Source: Planctomycetota bacterium
GTDB taxonomy: Bacteria > Planctomycetota > Planctomycetia > Pirellulales > Pirellulaceae
DNA length: 64,000 nt
NCBI GenBank assembly: GCA_014238905.1
Contig: JABAAE010000001.1
Span: 480,712 to 544,711 of the forward strand
Direction: 5' to 3'
Below, piece after piece: positions 27,246 through 36,558 of the stretch. Position numbers and translations under genes: made by a program. The notes beneath the pieces are model-generated. The model was given only the letters and a program-made list of their open reading frames with translations, did no database searches and was not told the origin of the DNA. Within the stretch, counting starts at the first letter, position 1; the number at the start of each line of letters is the position of its first letter.

Positions 27246-28697
27246 ATGTCATCCACTAACTCTTTAAGGTCCGAGAGTCTAATGACCTCCTCAGACAATC
27301 CGATTTCACTTTCCAACGGCTCTACCCTTGGGTGGAAACGGGGGTTGGTGGTTGTGCTGCTGTGTGGTTTTGCTTCTCTGGTGCCGATCTACTATTGGAA
27401 CGAAGCGGAAGCCCCGAAATCCTATCTGACACACATTATTGAAAAAGAAAACTTGGTAGTCTCAGTCACCGAGCAAGGAACTCTCGAAAGCTCCAATAAT
27501 ACTGAGGTTAAATGCAAAGTGAGGGGTTTTAACACCGTGACATGGGTGGTTGAAGTTGGAACCGAGGTCAACGAAGGTGACGAGCTGGTCCGTCTGGATA
27601 CGAAAATTATTGAAGAATCGGTTAGTCTTCAGAAAACCAATCGGGATTCCGCCCGCGCGGAACTGGAAAGGACCAAAGCAGATGTTGCCAAATCCCAAAT
27701 CACCAGGGATGCCTACGAAGCCAAAGAAGGAAGATATGACACACAATGGCAGGCGCTAAATAACTCGAAAATCCTTGCAGAAAAAAGGTTAGCGACCGCC
27801 ACCAAAGTATTGGATAGGACGGAGAAGCTCTATTCTCGTGGCTACATCAACAAGTTCGAATTGGAGCAGGATCGATTTCAGGCGACACAGAGAAGACTGG
27901 AACTGCAGGTGATTGTTAAACAGATCGAGGTCCTGGAGAACTACACCAAAAAAATGCAAATGGCGACACTCAATGGAAACCTGCTTGCCAACAAATCAAA
28001 AAAACAGGCGGACGAAGCCGGATTGGAAATGGACACCATTCGGCTTGAGCGAGCAAAAGAAGAACTGCTGAACTGCGTGATCCGCGCCCCTAGGTCAGGA
28101 TTAGTCATTTACCCTTCGTCGGCTGAATGGAAAGAAACGCCCGATATCACCGAGGGTGCCACGGTACGAAAAGACCAAATTCTTCTCTTGATGCCAGACC
28201 TGAAAAAAATGCAAGTCAAAGTTGGCATCCACGAATCGGTGGTCCACCGAATTTCCAGTGGCTCTGAGGCCGTTGTCAGACTGACCGAACAAGAAGTTTA
28301 CGCAAAGGTCAGCTCCGTCGCTACAGTCACTAAACCAGCAGGTTGGTGGACGGGCAATGTCGTCAAATACGATACGATTATTGAGTTGCCCGATGGCAAG
28401 GGCCTCAAACCCGGAATGAGCGCTGACGTCGAGATCATTATCGCGCGGTATTCCAACGTGCTCACCATCCCTGTCGCAGCGGTCCTTCAAACAGAAGAAG
28501 GAAATTTCTGCTGGGTCTTAACGGCAGGCAAACCTAAACGCAGGTTGATTGAATTAGGGGACAGTAACGAATTGTTTATTGTCGTCAACGCCGGACTCCA
28601 AGAGGGAGAAGAGGTGATTTTAAATCCCTTGGCACATATCGATGATGCTCCGAGTACCGTTCAGGAATCGTTAGGAAAAACAGCCCAAGATGGGTAG
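27246..28697 (+). CDS. MacA-like periplasmic adaptor (membrane fusion protein) 1
   Basis: A 483-residue HlyD/MacA-family adaptor that bridges an inner-membrane transporter and outer-membrane exit duct. One N-terminal membrane helix (about residues 35-55) is followed by a split lipoyl domain (VTEQGTLESSNNTEVKC, then VIRAPRSGLVIYPS), a long coiled-coil hairpin (about residues 125-265), a beta-barrel domain with the WWTGNVVKYDTIIEL segment, and a membrane-proximal domain ending in GEEVILNPLAHI. It is a close paralogue of the next gene (identical signatures and layout) and lies 37 bp upstream of it. Start at the ATG 27246; an internal ATG at 27282 is possible. Confidence 0.88.
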   Translation: MSSTNSLRSESLMTSSDNPISLSNGSTLGWKRGLVVVLLCGFASLVPIYYWNEAEAPKSYLTHIIEKENLVVSVTEQGTLESSNNTEVKCKVRGFNTVTWVVEVGTEVNEGDELVRLDTKIIEESVSLQKTNRDSARAELERTKADVAKSQITRDAYEAKEGRYDTQWQALNNSKILAEKRLATATKVLDRTEKLYSRGYINKFELEQDRFQATQRRLELQVIVKQIEVLENYTKKMQMATLNGNLLANKSKKQADEAGLEMDTIRLERAKEELLNCVIRAPRSGLVIYPSSAEWKETPDITEGATVRKDQILLLMPDLKKMQVKVGIHESVVHRISSGSEAVVRLTEQEVYAKVSSVATVTKPAGWWTGNVVKYDTIIELPDGKGLKPGMSADVEIIIARYSNVLTIPVAAVLQTEEGNFCWVLTAGKPKRRLIELGDSNELFIVVNAGLQEGEEVILNPLAHIDDAPSTVQESLGKTAQDG

Positions 28698-28734
28698 AGT
28701 CGTTGGGCCTCTATGGCCCACGCGGAGAATGTAA

Positions 28735-30279
28735 ATGACATCCAATCTACTTTTGGACAATTTGGCGGAAAATCCTCCTACCCAAGGGCTGGGAAACAGA
28801 AACACGCCCACGACCCATTCCGGTAAAAACAAGGTGGTGCGTTCTATCGTTGTTTTGGCTGTCATCACGATCGTTAGTCTCGCAGCCTATTTATTGCTCA
28901 GCATGCCAGGCTGGAAGGATGAAAACGACCAGCTGACCTATACCATTTCCCGAAGTAATCTGCGGGTGACGGTAACCGAACAGGGCACCCTGGAAAGCTC
29001 TGAAAATACCAAAATCAAATGCAAGGTACGGGGAACCAATACGATTATCTGGGTGATTGAGGGGGGCAAATATGTGAATCCCGGGGACGAGTTGGTGCGT
29101 TTGGATACGCTTGCTTTGGATGAAGCAATCAGCGAACGGACAAAGTATGCCCACCTGACCCGCTCCAGTTCGGAAAGACTCAAAGCCAACGTCATTCGCG
29201 CAGAACTGGCCATCGATGAATACCTCAAAGGTCGGTACCTCTCAGAGGTGGTCACCTTGGAAAAAGAGCTTGCCGTCGCCCAATCGACACTGCGAGCTAA
29301 CGAAGATCAGGTTGCGTTCACCATCAAGCAGGTGAAAAGAGGCTTTGCCAACCGCTTGGAACTCGAAATTCAGGAAACGGCTCTGACGCAGGCTCGGCAA
29401 GCGGTCGAAATGAAACTACGTGAGATACAGGTGCTTGAGGATTTTACAAAAAAAGAGGAACTCGCCACTCTCAACGGCGACCTCCAAGCCGCCAGGGCTC
29501 GCTATGCCGCGGAATACGAACGATCATTGGCCGATGCGTCCCGGCGCGACAGGGCTGTTGAGGAATTGAAGCATTGCGTTGTCAAAGCAAACCGAAGCGG
29601 CCTGGTCATTTATCCTTCGGCAGCCCAATGGAAAAGCGCACCTGATATTGAAGCCGGAGCAACAGTCCATAAGGATCAGGTCATGCTTCTAATGCCCAAC
29701 CTGAACAAAATGCAAGTCAAGGTCGGAATTCATGAATCCGTTGTTGACCGGTTGAAATTAGGTCTTCCGGCAATAGTCACTTTAACGAACGAAACTCTCG
29801 ATGCCAAAGTGAGCTCGATTGCCACGGTCACCAAACCAGCCGGCTGGTGGACAGGCAACGTCGTCAAATATGACACCATCATCGAACTTGACAAATCAGA
29901 TGGCCTGAAGCCCGGAATGAGTGCCGAAGTCGAGATCATTCTTGCCGAGCACAAAGACGTTTTGACCATTCCTGTCGCTGCAGTTGTCCAGTCCGAAAGT
30001 GGTGATGCCTGCTGGGTGAAAACAGGTGGTCAAATCCAAAAGCGGGTGTTGGAATTAGGAGACAGCAATAACGTATTTATTGTTGTTCAAGCTGGCCTGC
30101 GAGAAGGCGAGATGGTCATTCTTAATCCACTGGCCCATATCGACGAAGCCCAGGCTGAAGCGCTAAAACCGAGGAAAAAAGACGGAGCCGAAACGGATAA
30201 CGCATTGGAAGAAAAACCAGACCAAGAAAAGCCGGCGGCCAAACCGGCGGCTTCCAGCCCTTTAGCTACTGTCAATTAA
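28735..30279 (+). CDS. MacA-like periplasmic adaptor (membrane fusion protein) 2
   Basis: A 514-residue paralogue of the preceding adaptor. Layout is the same: a membrane helix near residues 40-60, lipoyl half-motif VTEQGTLESSENTKIKC, coiled-coil hairpin with a different length and sequence, second lipoyl half around VVKANRSGLVIYPS, and WWTGNVVKYDTIIEL. It adds a charged, Pro/Ala-rich C-terminal tail (about 35 residues). GGAG at 28724-28727 lies 7 nt before the ATG. The near-identity in the lipoyl and barrel parts but divergence in the coiled coil suggests duplication and then specialisation, or a mixed hexamer; that is inference. The permease gene follows 66 bp downstream. Confidence 0.88.
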   Translation: MTSNLLLDNLAENPPTQGLGNRNTPTTHSGKNKVVRSIVVLAVITIVSLAAYLLLSMPGWKDENDQLTYTISRSNLRVTVTEQGTLESSENTKIKCKVRGTNTIIWVIEGGKYVNPGDELVRLDTLALDEAISERTKYAHLTRSSSERLKANVIRAELAIDEYLKGRYLSEVVTLEKELAVAQSTLRANEDQVAFTIKQVKRGFANRLELEIQETALTQARQAVEMKLREIQVLEDFTKKEELATLNGDLQAARARYAAEYERSLADASRRDRAVEELKHCVVKANRSGLVIYPSAAQWKSAPDIEAGATVHKDQVMLLMPNLNKMQVKVGIHESVVDRLKLGLPAIVTLTNETLDAKVSSIATVTKPAGWWTGNVVKYDTIIELDKSDGLKPGMSAEVEIILAEHKDVLTIPVAAVVQSESGDACWVKTGGQIQKRVLELGDSNNVFIVVQAGLREGEMVILNPLAHIDEAQAEALKPRKKDGAETDNALEEKPDQEKPAAKPAASSPLATVN

Positions 30280-30345
30280 CGGCTGCCTCCGGCAGTCATC
30301 TGGGCAACTTCCCGCCCCCTTTTGCTGCTAGCGACCGACAAAAAA

Positions 30346-31662
30346 ATGAAAAGCACCTTCACGCAAACCATCAAGCTGGGAGTTAAAAGTCTCCTTCTTC
30401 AGAAAATGCGGGCGGCACTGGCTGCTTTGGGGATTTTTATTGGAACCTCCACCGTCATTTGGCTCGTGGCCATGGGGGAAGGCGTCAGCTACCGAGCCCA
30501 GGAGCAAATCAAGGAACTGGGCGCCACCAATATTATTGTTCGAACCAAAAAACCAAATAGTAACTCGGACTCCAATGACCCAAACAGCAAGGTGAAGGTT
30601 TATGGCCTCCTTCGCTTGGACTATCGCCGCATCATTCAAAATATTCCGAGAATCGAAAAAGCGATTCCCATGCGAGAACTACGATTTGAGCTAAGAATGG
30701 GGAACCGAACCGCCGACGCCGTTCTTGTCGGTTGTGTCGAGGAACATTTGCAGCTCAATCGCCTCGACATCGAACGAGGTCGATGGATCACGCCCCGTGA
30801 CTTTGGAGAAAAGGTCGTCGTGTTGGCCTCCGATACAACGCGACGTCTTTTCCCCTATGAAAATCCGATCGGCAAAACTATTTGGGTGGGCAGTGAATTC
30901 TACAAGGTGATTGGGACAACCAGAAAACGAACAGCCTCTGCCTCCATTGGCGGGAGCCTCGATGCGCGGGATTACAATATGGACGCCTACATTCCGCTAA
31001 AGACCATGAAGGACCGAGTGGGCGATCTGGTGATGAAACGAATCGGTGGCGACTTCCAAGGTGAACAGGTTGAACTGAGTCAAATCACCGTCCGCGTTGG
31101 ATCCATCAAGGAAGTCGATGAAACAGCCGCTGTCATCAAAATGTTACTGGAGGCCAATCACGATATTGAAGACTACGCGGTGGTCGTTCCCAAGGAACTG
31201 CTGCGCCAAGCCGAAAGAACCCGCGCGATGTTTAATGTGCTATTGGTTGTGATAGCCGGTATTTCCCTGTTGGTGGGCGGCATTGGAATCATGAATATCA
31301 TGTTGGCCACGGTCACCGAACGAACCCGCGAGATCGGAATTCGCAGAGCATTGGGCGCCACTCGCAACGACATCATTTACCAATTCCTCACCGAAACGGT
31401 GGCGTTAACGGCCAGCGGAGGCTTGACCGGCGTATTTTTTGGGTTGTTGTGTCCTCAAATTTTCCGCCAACTACGGGAGTGGATCACCTTCTTTTCCCCC
31501 GATTTACTGCCACCGATTGTTTACGAACTGGAACCAAGAATCGCGGTTTGGTCTATTTTTCTCTCACTGTCGATCTCCATTTTGTCTGGCGTCGTTTTTG
31601 GTGTTTACCCTGCACGTCAAGCCGCATTCATGGATCCTATCGAAGCGCTAAGACACGAATAG
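30346..31662 (+). CDS. MacB-type ABC transporter permease (FtsX family), no ATPase domain
   Basis: A 438-residue permease of the MacB/FtsX family. Helix 1 (about residues 15-40) is followed by a large periplasmic MacB-PCD domain (about 45-290) and three C-terminal helices, beginning with VLLVVIAGISLLVGGIGIMNIM and the cytosolic coupling segment VTERTREIGIRRALGATR. True MacB has an N-terminal ATPase in the same chain; here none is fused, and no ATPase gene lies in the window. It probably works with the two adaptors upstream and an ATPase encoded elsewhere. The ATG at 30346 is preferred to an in-frame TTG at 30322. Substrate unknown; relatives export peptides, lipoproteins or toxins, or act as mechanotransmitters. 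Confidence 0.9.
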   Translation: MKSTFTQTIKLGVKSLLLQKMRAALAALGIFIGTSTVIWLVAMGEGVSYRAQEQIKELGATNIIVRTKKPNSNSDSNDPNSKVKVYGLLRLDYRRIIQNIPRIEKAIPMRELRFELRMGNRTADAVLVGCVEEHLQLNRLDIERGRWITPRDFGEKVVVLASDTTRRLFPYENPIGKTIWVGSEFYKVIGTTRKRTASASIGGSLDARDYNMDAYIPLKTMKDRVGDLVMKRIGGDFQGEQVELSQITVRVGSIKEVDETAAVIKMLLEANHDIEDYAVVVPKELLRQAERTRAMFNVLLVVIAGISLLVGGIGIMNIMLATVTERTREIGIRRALGATRNDIIYQFLTETVALTASGGLTGVFFGLLCPQIFRQLREWITFFSPDLLPPIVYELEPRIAVWSIFLSLSISILSGVVFGVYPARQAAFMDPIEALRHE

Positions 31663-31865
31663 CATGTGTCAATCGGCAGCTGACGATGTCTTTTTTTTAT
31701 TCCCCATTTTTCATACCCCGGATACCACCGGGAAATTGTTCGAAAACTGGCTCCAGATCGTTACAATAAAACGGACTCAAGACAGCTTCTGGATTCCTCG
31801 TCACCACCTCGTCAATCCGAAAAAGTACCAATCCGATCGTTCGACCGTTCCTTCCCATCGCGTTA

Positions 31866-32855
31866 TTGATCTTCCTCCTGACCGGCCTGCTACTCGCTGG
31901 CGGCCGATCATTATTGCGTCGTGCTGATGCCAACGGTGCGCTGACGACTGTCAACAGGCTTATCCCGCCCAAGAGCCCATCGGTTCACCGATCCGGAAAC
32001 AACAGCGAAGTCCGGAGCGAGGCTTCCGGTTCTAATCAGGAGGGTAGAGCCCGGGGGTTTCGCCGGCAGCCACCTCAAATGCCAACCGATCAGCCGCGCA
32101 ATTCTGGTTGGAGAAAAAAACGTCTACCCAGCCGTAACGAGTTTCCTACCTGGCAGATCAAGCCGGGATTCGACCAAGACGTTTTTACCTTTGTCAGGGT
32201 TCAATACGATTCCTATGGACCCTTTGGCTGGTGGGACCGATGGGATAACGACTATCCGGACGGCGACTGGAATTTTTCATACCGATTGCAACAGCTCACC
32301 TCTTTGAAAGTAGCTCCAAAGAGCAAAGTGATGCGTTTAACAAATCCCGAGTTGTTTGATCATCCATTTATCTACTTTGCAGGGGTTCAACGAATCACGT
32401 TCAACCGCCCAGAACAAACTGCACTGCGACGATACCTACTCAATGGTGGATTCATGATGATGGATGATTTCTGGGCTACTGAGGGCTGGGAAAATGTCCA
32501 ACGTGAAATGAAAAAAGTTTTCCCCGGACGCCAACCGACAGAATTAACCCTTCAACATCCCATCTTCCACTGCGTTTATGATCTGAAAGAGCTTCCCCAA
32601 GTAGTGGATCTGAAAACCTGGACCGACGGATTTGATTTTGAGCATTTGCACAGCTATTCCAGCGGTGATCAAAAGCCTCATTTCTGGGGTTATTTCGATG
32701 ACAACCAGCGATTAATTGCGTTGCTTTGCCATAACAACGATTTAGGTGATGGCTGGGAACGAGAAGGAGAAAACAGGGCGTACTTTGAGGAGTATTCCGA
32801 GAAAAAATCCTATCCAATGGGAATCAATATCGTGACTTACGCCATGACGCACTAG
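31866..32855 (+). CDS. DUF4159 domain protein, exported
   Basis: A 329-residue protein. A hydrophobic N terminus is followed by about 90 polar, Arg/Pro-rich residues and then a DUF4159 domain (about 95-325) starting FTFVRVQYDSYG. Conserved features of the family seen here are FIYFAGVQRITF, LRRYLLNGGFMMMDDFW and the HPIFHCVYDL segment, which resembles class I glutamine amidotransferase-like folds; no enzyme activity is established for the family. The start is a TTG at 31866, the only plausible start after an in-frame stop at 31767; it shortens the hydrophobic segment, whose upstream frame reads PFLPIALL. Family members in planctomycetes often sit near secreted or chaperone/ATPase genes; here it follows the ABC permease by 200 bp. 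Confidence 0.82.
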   Translation: MIFLLTGLLLAGGRSLLRRADANGALTTVNRLIPPKSPSVHRSGNNSEVRSEASGSNQEGRARGFRRQPPQMPTDQPRNSGWRKKRLPSRNEFPTWQIKPGFDQDVFTFVRVQYDSYGPFGWWDRWDNDYPDGDWNFSYRLQQLTSLKVAPKSKVMRLTNPELFDHPFIYFAGVQRITFNRPEQTALRRYLLNGGFMMMDDFWATEGWENVQREMKKVFPGRQPTELTLQHPIFHCVYDLKELPQVVDLKTWTDGFDFEHLHSYSSGDQKPHFWGYFDDNQRLIALLCHNNDLGDGWEREGENRAYFEEYSEKKSYPMGINIVTYAMTH

Positions 32856-33019
32856 TCGCCGTGCGGTAACATGAGATGTTCGATCACCTCGGTCCAAAGA
32901 ATCTGGCCTTTGGGATTTTTTTTACTGGCGATTTCTCGACCACGTTCGGTTGGGATAATTGGCAGCATGACTTCTGACGCCATGTGGATGTCTCCAGTTG
33001 TTTGAACAGCTTCCACCAT
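32852..33019 (-). CDS. Possible 55-residue protein antisense to the DUF4159 3' flank
   Basis: A minus-strand frame from ATG 33019 to TAG 32852 (the shorter ATG at 32983 gives 43 residues). Its stop overlaps the DUF4159 gene stop tail-to-tail. The peptide, containing LPIIPTERGREIASKKN and ending in HLMLPHGD, has a natural composition with charged and hydrophobic residues mixed, unlike many chance frames. No ribosome site is evident and no family is recognised. Confidence 0.28.
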   Translation of the reverse strand: MVEAVQTTGDIHMASEVMLPIIPTERGREIASKKNPKGQILWTEVIEHLMLPHGD

Positions 33020-33047
33020 AACCACACTAACTGCTGACGGTGCTGCG

Positions 33048-33626
33048 ATGAAACAAGAGGGTCAATCTACGTACGACGTAGTTCTCCCACGCGACGTCGA
33101 GGCGAAATTCCCTGATCGCTGCATAGGGTGTGGTGCGGACTCACCCACAGCCAAGATCAAAGGCTTTGCACGTTCAGGGGGAGCCTTCAACCTGTTGACC
33201 ACTCTCTTTTCTCGGAAAGTTGTGGCATTCGCCCCAGCCTGTACCTCATGTCGAAAGGCACACCGTTGGTCAACTGAACTACTTGAAGCTGCACTGTTGG
33301 TAGCCATGGTCGGCGTAATAGCCTTCCTGCATTACTTGATCCATTCAATGAATGCACTGGAGCCCATCGTGAATGCCATGCCGAAATTCATCAGCAAACG
33401 CCTCGGCATCATTGTCGCACTCATATCGGTTGGGCCCATTTGGTACCTATTGCACAAACGGATTAAACCACCACTCTTTGAGATGGACATTTCTCCTGAG
33501 GGTATGGAATACAAATTCCGTGATGCGGAATATGCAAATGACTTCGAAGAACTTAACCAAACAGATGGCGTGTCGAACGAGCCCGACAATGAGCCCCTAG
33601 GGCCAAAAAACTCTGCCGACGGTTAA
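33048..33626 (+). CDS. Orphan zinc-ribbon membrane protein
   Basis: A 192-residue protein with two CxxC pairs (Cys25/28 and Cys65/68), spaced like a zinc ribbon, then two membrane helices at about residues 80-102 and 117-138, and an acidic C-terminal tail. The ribbon should be cytosolic or extracytosolic depending on topology, which I cannot settle; there is no signal peptide. No family recognised. Proteins of this shape occur as singletons in planctomycetes. ATG at 33048 with no strong ribosome site. It stands alone between two gaps. Confidence 0.65.
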   Translation: MKQEGQSTYDVVLPRDVEAKFPDRCIGCGADSPTAKIKGFARSGGAFNLLTTLFSRKVVAFAPACTSCRKAHRWSTELLEAALLVAMVGVIAFLHYLIHSMNALEPIVNAMPKFISKRLGIIVALISVGPIWYLLHKRIKPPLFEMDISPEGMEYKFRDAEYANDFEELNQTDGVSNEPDNEPLGPKNSADG

Positions 33627-34144
33627 ATCCAGACGATTGTCACCCTTCCGAAATCTGAAACGTTGTAATCTCAGCCGGTTGATTCTTAGGCAATCTGTCA
33701 CACCGCCTCCCTCGCAGCCAGCCTGCAGATGGCCCGAGACGCCGAGCAAGCCGTTCACTCGGCCAGGCTGATCTGAAAATTGGCAGCGTTATGCCGCCAT
33801 GGGACGGCACTAAATCAAGGAGGGCAATCGCACTTCAGAGAAATACTGCGTATTGACATACCGGTCGGCGTTGTTTTTTTTCAGAGCGGCCAAATCCTGC
33901 CGCGCGGGGCGGGCTATCAGAAAAACCTGACCAACATGAGGATGCTCAACCGGTTATAATTCAGGGGCATTCCTGCGAATGTTGACCGAGTGATTACACT
34001 CATCACGTGCCAATGGAATCGTCAATCAATGGCAGCCAACGAGATTTCAATGTTGATTCCAAGCCTGTGTTTATCTTCAACGCCAGACTAGTCCGTTTTC
34101 GTTAAGGCCATCATAATCTTTGGTGAATCAGGAAAAAGGCGGAC
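33627..34144. other. Gene-free stretch between two small membrane proteins
   Basis: About 520 bp without a supportable gene. It includes a T run at 33868-33876 (GTTGTTTTTTTTC) and a weak hairpin around 33798-33815 (TGCCG/CGGCA), neither convincing as a terminator. A GTTATGCC motif near 33788 is not an integron attC site. AAGGCGG (34135-34141) just before 34145 is probably the ribosome site of the next gene. Confidence 0.4.
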
Positions 34145-34600
34145 ATGATTCGAAAAATATTGGCATGCGTCTTGGGAGCATTTTTGGGCGGCTTATTTAA
34201 CATGAGCCTTATCACGATTTCCAATTGGGCCTATCCGCTGCCAGAGGGAGTTGACCCCAATGACCTTGACGCGTTGGCGGCCCATGTGAAAGCCAACGGA
34301 ATGGCAACCGGGGCATTGATAATCGTCTTGGTCGCTCATGCCGGCGGCAGCCTGGTGAGTGGTCTGGTATGCGGAATGATCGCAATGCGATCTTGGTACG
34401 TTGCCGCTATCAGTCTGGGAGTTTTTTGGACCCTGGGCGGAATCATGATGTTGACAATTCTACCATCGCCAATCTGGTTCGCTGTGACCGACCTTCTTTT
34501 GTACGTGCCGGCTGCGGTGTTAGGTGTCATGCTGGGTGGCAGGCTGACCGGCCGGTACAGCCAATATTCCATAGCCAGCGACCCGATCATGACGCCATAA
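34145..34600 (+). CDS. Small four-helix membrane protein
   Basis: A 151-residue integral membrane protein with about four hydrophobic helices (roughly 5-27, 55-80, 85-110 and 115-137) and few charged residues. Gly-rich packing motifs (GAFLGGLF, AAVLGVMLGGRLTG) are common in transporters and small channel-like proteins. No family recognised with confidence. ATG at 34145, with AAGGCGG just upstream. It has no cotranscribed neighbour; the next gene starts 200 bp on. Confidence 0.65.
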   Translation: MIRKILACVLGAFLGGLFNMSLITISNWAYPLPEGVDPNDLDALAAHVKANGMATGALIIVLVAHAGGSLVSGLVCGMIAMRSWYVAAISLGVFWTLGGIMMLTILPSPIWFAVTDLLLYVPAAVLGVMLGGRLTGRYSQYSIASDPIMTP

Positions 34601-34797
34601 TCCCATTACTGCCATACGGCGGAGACTGAGAAAACAGCCTTGAATTGAGAAAAATGCAACACGATGGCCAACCTGTTACCAATTCTATTTCCAACTCTCA
34701 AAACAGTCCCCATTCAACCCAACGAACGGGTGAAAATGATGCGTCCCGGTGATCATTCCGCAATCCAAGCCAATTACTCCCCTGATCCGTTATTAAC

Positions 34798-36489
34798 ATG
34801 AACTCCCATAAAAAACTATTGATTGTCAGCCTGTTGCTCCTGACAACGTGTTCTGCTGCCGAAGAGACGAGATCGTCCGAATCCAATCGTGGTTCGGTCG
34901 CCAATCCCATCCGGGAAAAAGTCCGTGTGTTTATATTTGCCGGCCAAAGCAATATGGTGGGCTCGGATTCAAAAGTCGCCGACATCAAGCAATTTCCACC
35001 CTTTCGAGGACTTCAATCGCCACAAAAAAACGTCTTATTTTCCTACTGCCTTGGCAGGGAAAACAAGACGCAGTCCGACGGCTGGGTTGCTTTGCAGCCT
35101 GTTAACGGAATCGTTGGCCCGGAACTTAGCTTTGCCCGCCGGATCTCCAAACAGACCAAAGCTAGAATTGCCATCATTAAGTGTGCTGCCGGTGGCACCC
35201 ACTTGGGAGGAGACTGGAACCCGGACCAACCGACGGGTTTCAAAATGTACCCGTTGACGCTGGAAAGGGTACAAAAATCGCTGGCCGAACTTGAAGAAAT
35301 GGGATTGGATTATCAAATCGACGGCTTCATGTGGCACCAGGGTGAAAATGACATGTTTGTCGAGGACTATATGCCCAATTACGGAAAAAACCTTGCCAAC
35401 TTTATTGCCCGTTGGCGTCAAGACTTAAAATTGCCCAAGCTCAAATTTTATATCGGTGAGCTGTGCACCAAAACCATTTGGGGGATGGACCTCCGGCCCC
35501 GAATGTATGCGATCAGCCAAGGACAAAAATCGGTCACCCGTTCAGACGCTCAAGCCGAGTATGTCCCCACCTCCCATGTTGGTGTGGAAATCGGTGGAGG
35601 AGTCGGCCTGCATTACCATTACGGTACACTTGGGCAATTACAGCATGGGTTGAATTATGCGGACGCCTACTTGAGAACGATTGATCGTCTACCCATTGCA
35701 CAAGCAAAAAAACCTGCCTGGCCAGCCAAAAATGGAAAAACCGTGCGTCTGTTTGTGCTTGCTGGACATCGCAATATGGAAGGCGAACGTGCATTTGTTC
35801 AGGAATTGGCTGAGCTTGAAAAACATCACAACTTGCTCAAGGACAATCCAAAAATCGCGTTCCGTTACAGCCTGGGTGGAGGTTACAAACAATCTGATGG
35901 GTGGCAAGCCCTGGCACCTGTCGACTACTACGATACGTTTGGACCCGAACTAAGCTTTGGAAAAACCATTCAACAGTCGCTGCCAAGGGAACCGATTGCG
36001 ATCGCCAAATTTACCCATAGCGGGACGCAAATCATCGACTGGACTCCCGAAGGCAGCATGGCGAAAGACCGGAACATCTATCCTCGATTCATTACATTTG
36101 TAAAAAATTCGATGAGCAGCCTCGCCGATCGGGGATACCAGGTAGAGCTTGCCGGAGTTTTTTACCATGTTGGGGAAAACGACATGTCTATGCCTCCCTA
36201 TCGCAAACAGGCAGCCGCTTGGATCCAGAAGATCATTCAGCAAAGCCGGAAAGATCTCTCTCAGCCGGGGCTGCGGTGGTACGTGAGCCAGCAACCTCCC
36301 ACCGACGATCCAAGGGTCAATTCCATCGATGTCACCGCAGACTTAATAGAGACTTTGGATAAAGACCCGAATGCCACTCACATCCAAGCGTTTCAGCTTC
36401 CAAAACAATCGAAAAAACTGGTTATCTCCACCGCAGGTATTGTCGCACTTGGAAAATTGCTCGCCAACGAGTATTTGAAAAACCGGTAA
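34798..36489 (+). CDS. Secreted tandem SASA-type carbohydrate esterase, second domain degenerate
   Basis: A 563-residue exported protein with a signal peptide ending near residue 21 and two repeated SASA/DUF303-type SGNH esterase domains. Domain 1 (about 42-300) has a complete pattern: FIFAGQSNMVG with nucleophile Ser51, CAAGGTHLG, WHQGENDM and a C-terminal histidine region (LHYHYGTLGQ). Domain 2 (about 317-563) aligns throughout but its block reads LAGHRNMEG, so Ser is replaced by Arg325, WHQGEND has become YHVGEND, and the DxxH end is missing. Domain 1 should remove acetyl groups from sugars; domain 2 is probably structural or a binding module. No strong ribosome site before the ATG. Confidence 0.88.
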   Translation: MNSHKKLLIVSLLLLTTCSAAEETRSSESNRGSVANPIREKVRVFIFAGQSNMVGSDSKVADIKQFPPFRGLQSPQKNVLFSYCLGRENKTQSDGWVALQPVNGIVGPELSFARRISKQTKARIAIIKCAAGGTHLGGDWNPDQPTGFKMYPLTLERVQKSLAELEEMGLDYQIDGFMWHQGENDMFVEDYMPNYGKNLANFIARWRQDLKLPKLKFYIGELCTKTIWGMDLRPRMYAISQGQKSVTRSDAQAEYVPTSHVGVEIGGGVGLHYHYGTLGQLQHGLNYADAYLRTIDRLPIAQAKKPAWPAKNGKTVRLFVLAGHRNMEGERAFVQELAELEKHHNLLKDNPKIAFRYSLGGGYKQSDGWQALAPVDYYDTFGPELSFGKTIQQSLPREPIAIAKFTHSGTQIIDWTPEGSMAKDRNIYPRFITFVKNSMSSLADRGYQVELAGVFYHVGENDMSMPPYRKQAAAWIQKIIQQSRKDLSQPGLRWYVSQQPPTDDPRVNSIDVTADLIETLDKDPNATHIQAFQLPKQSKKLVISTAGIVALGKLLANEYLKNR

Positions 36490-36558
36490 AATGCACGTGC
36501 CGCAAAACGCCGGTTGCGGAGTCGATTAAACCCACTGCAACGTTGAGGACCCTGCTCG

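Noticed and set aside
33785..33800. GTTATGCC motif suggestive of an integron attC site
   Set aside because: The core does not fit GTTRRRY, and no matching inverse core or integrase is present.
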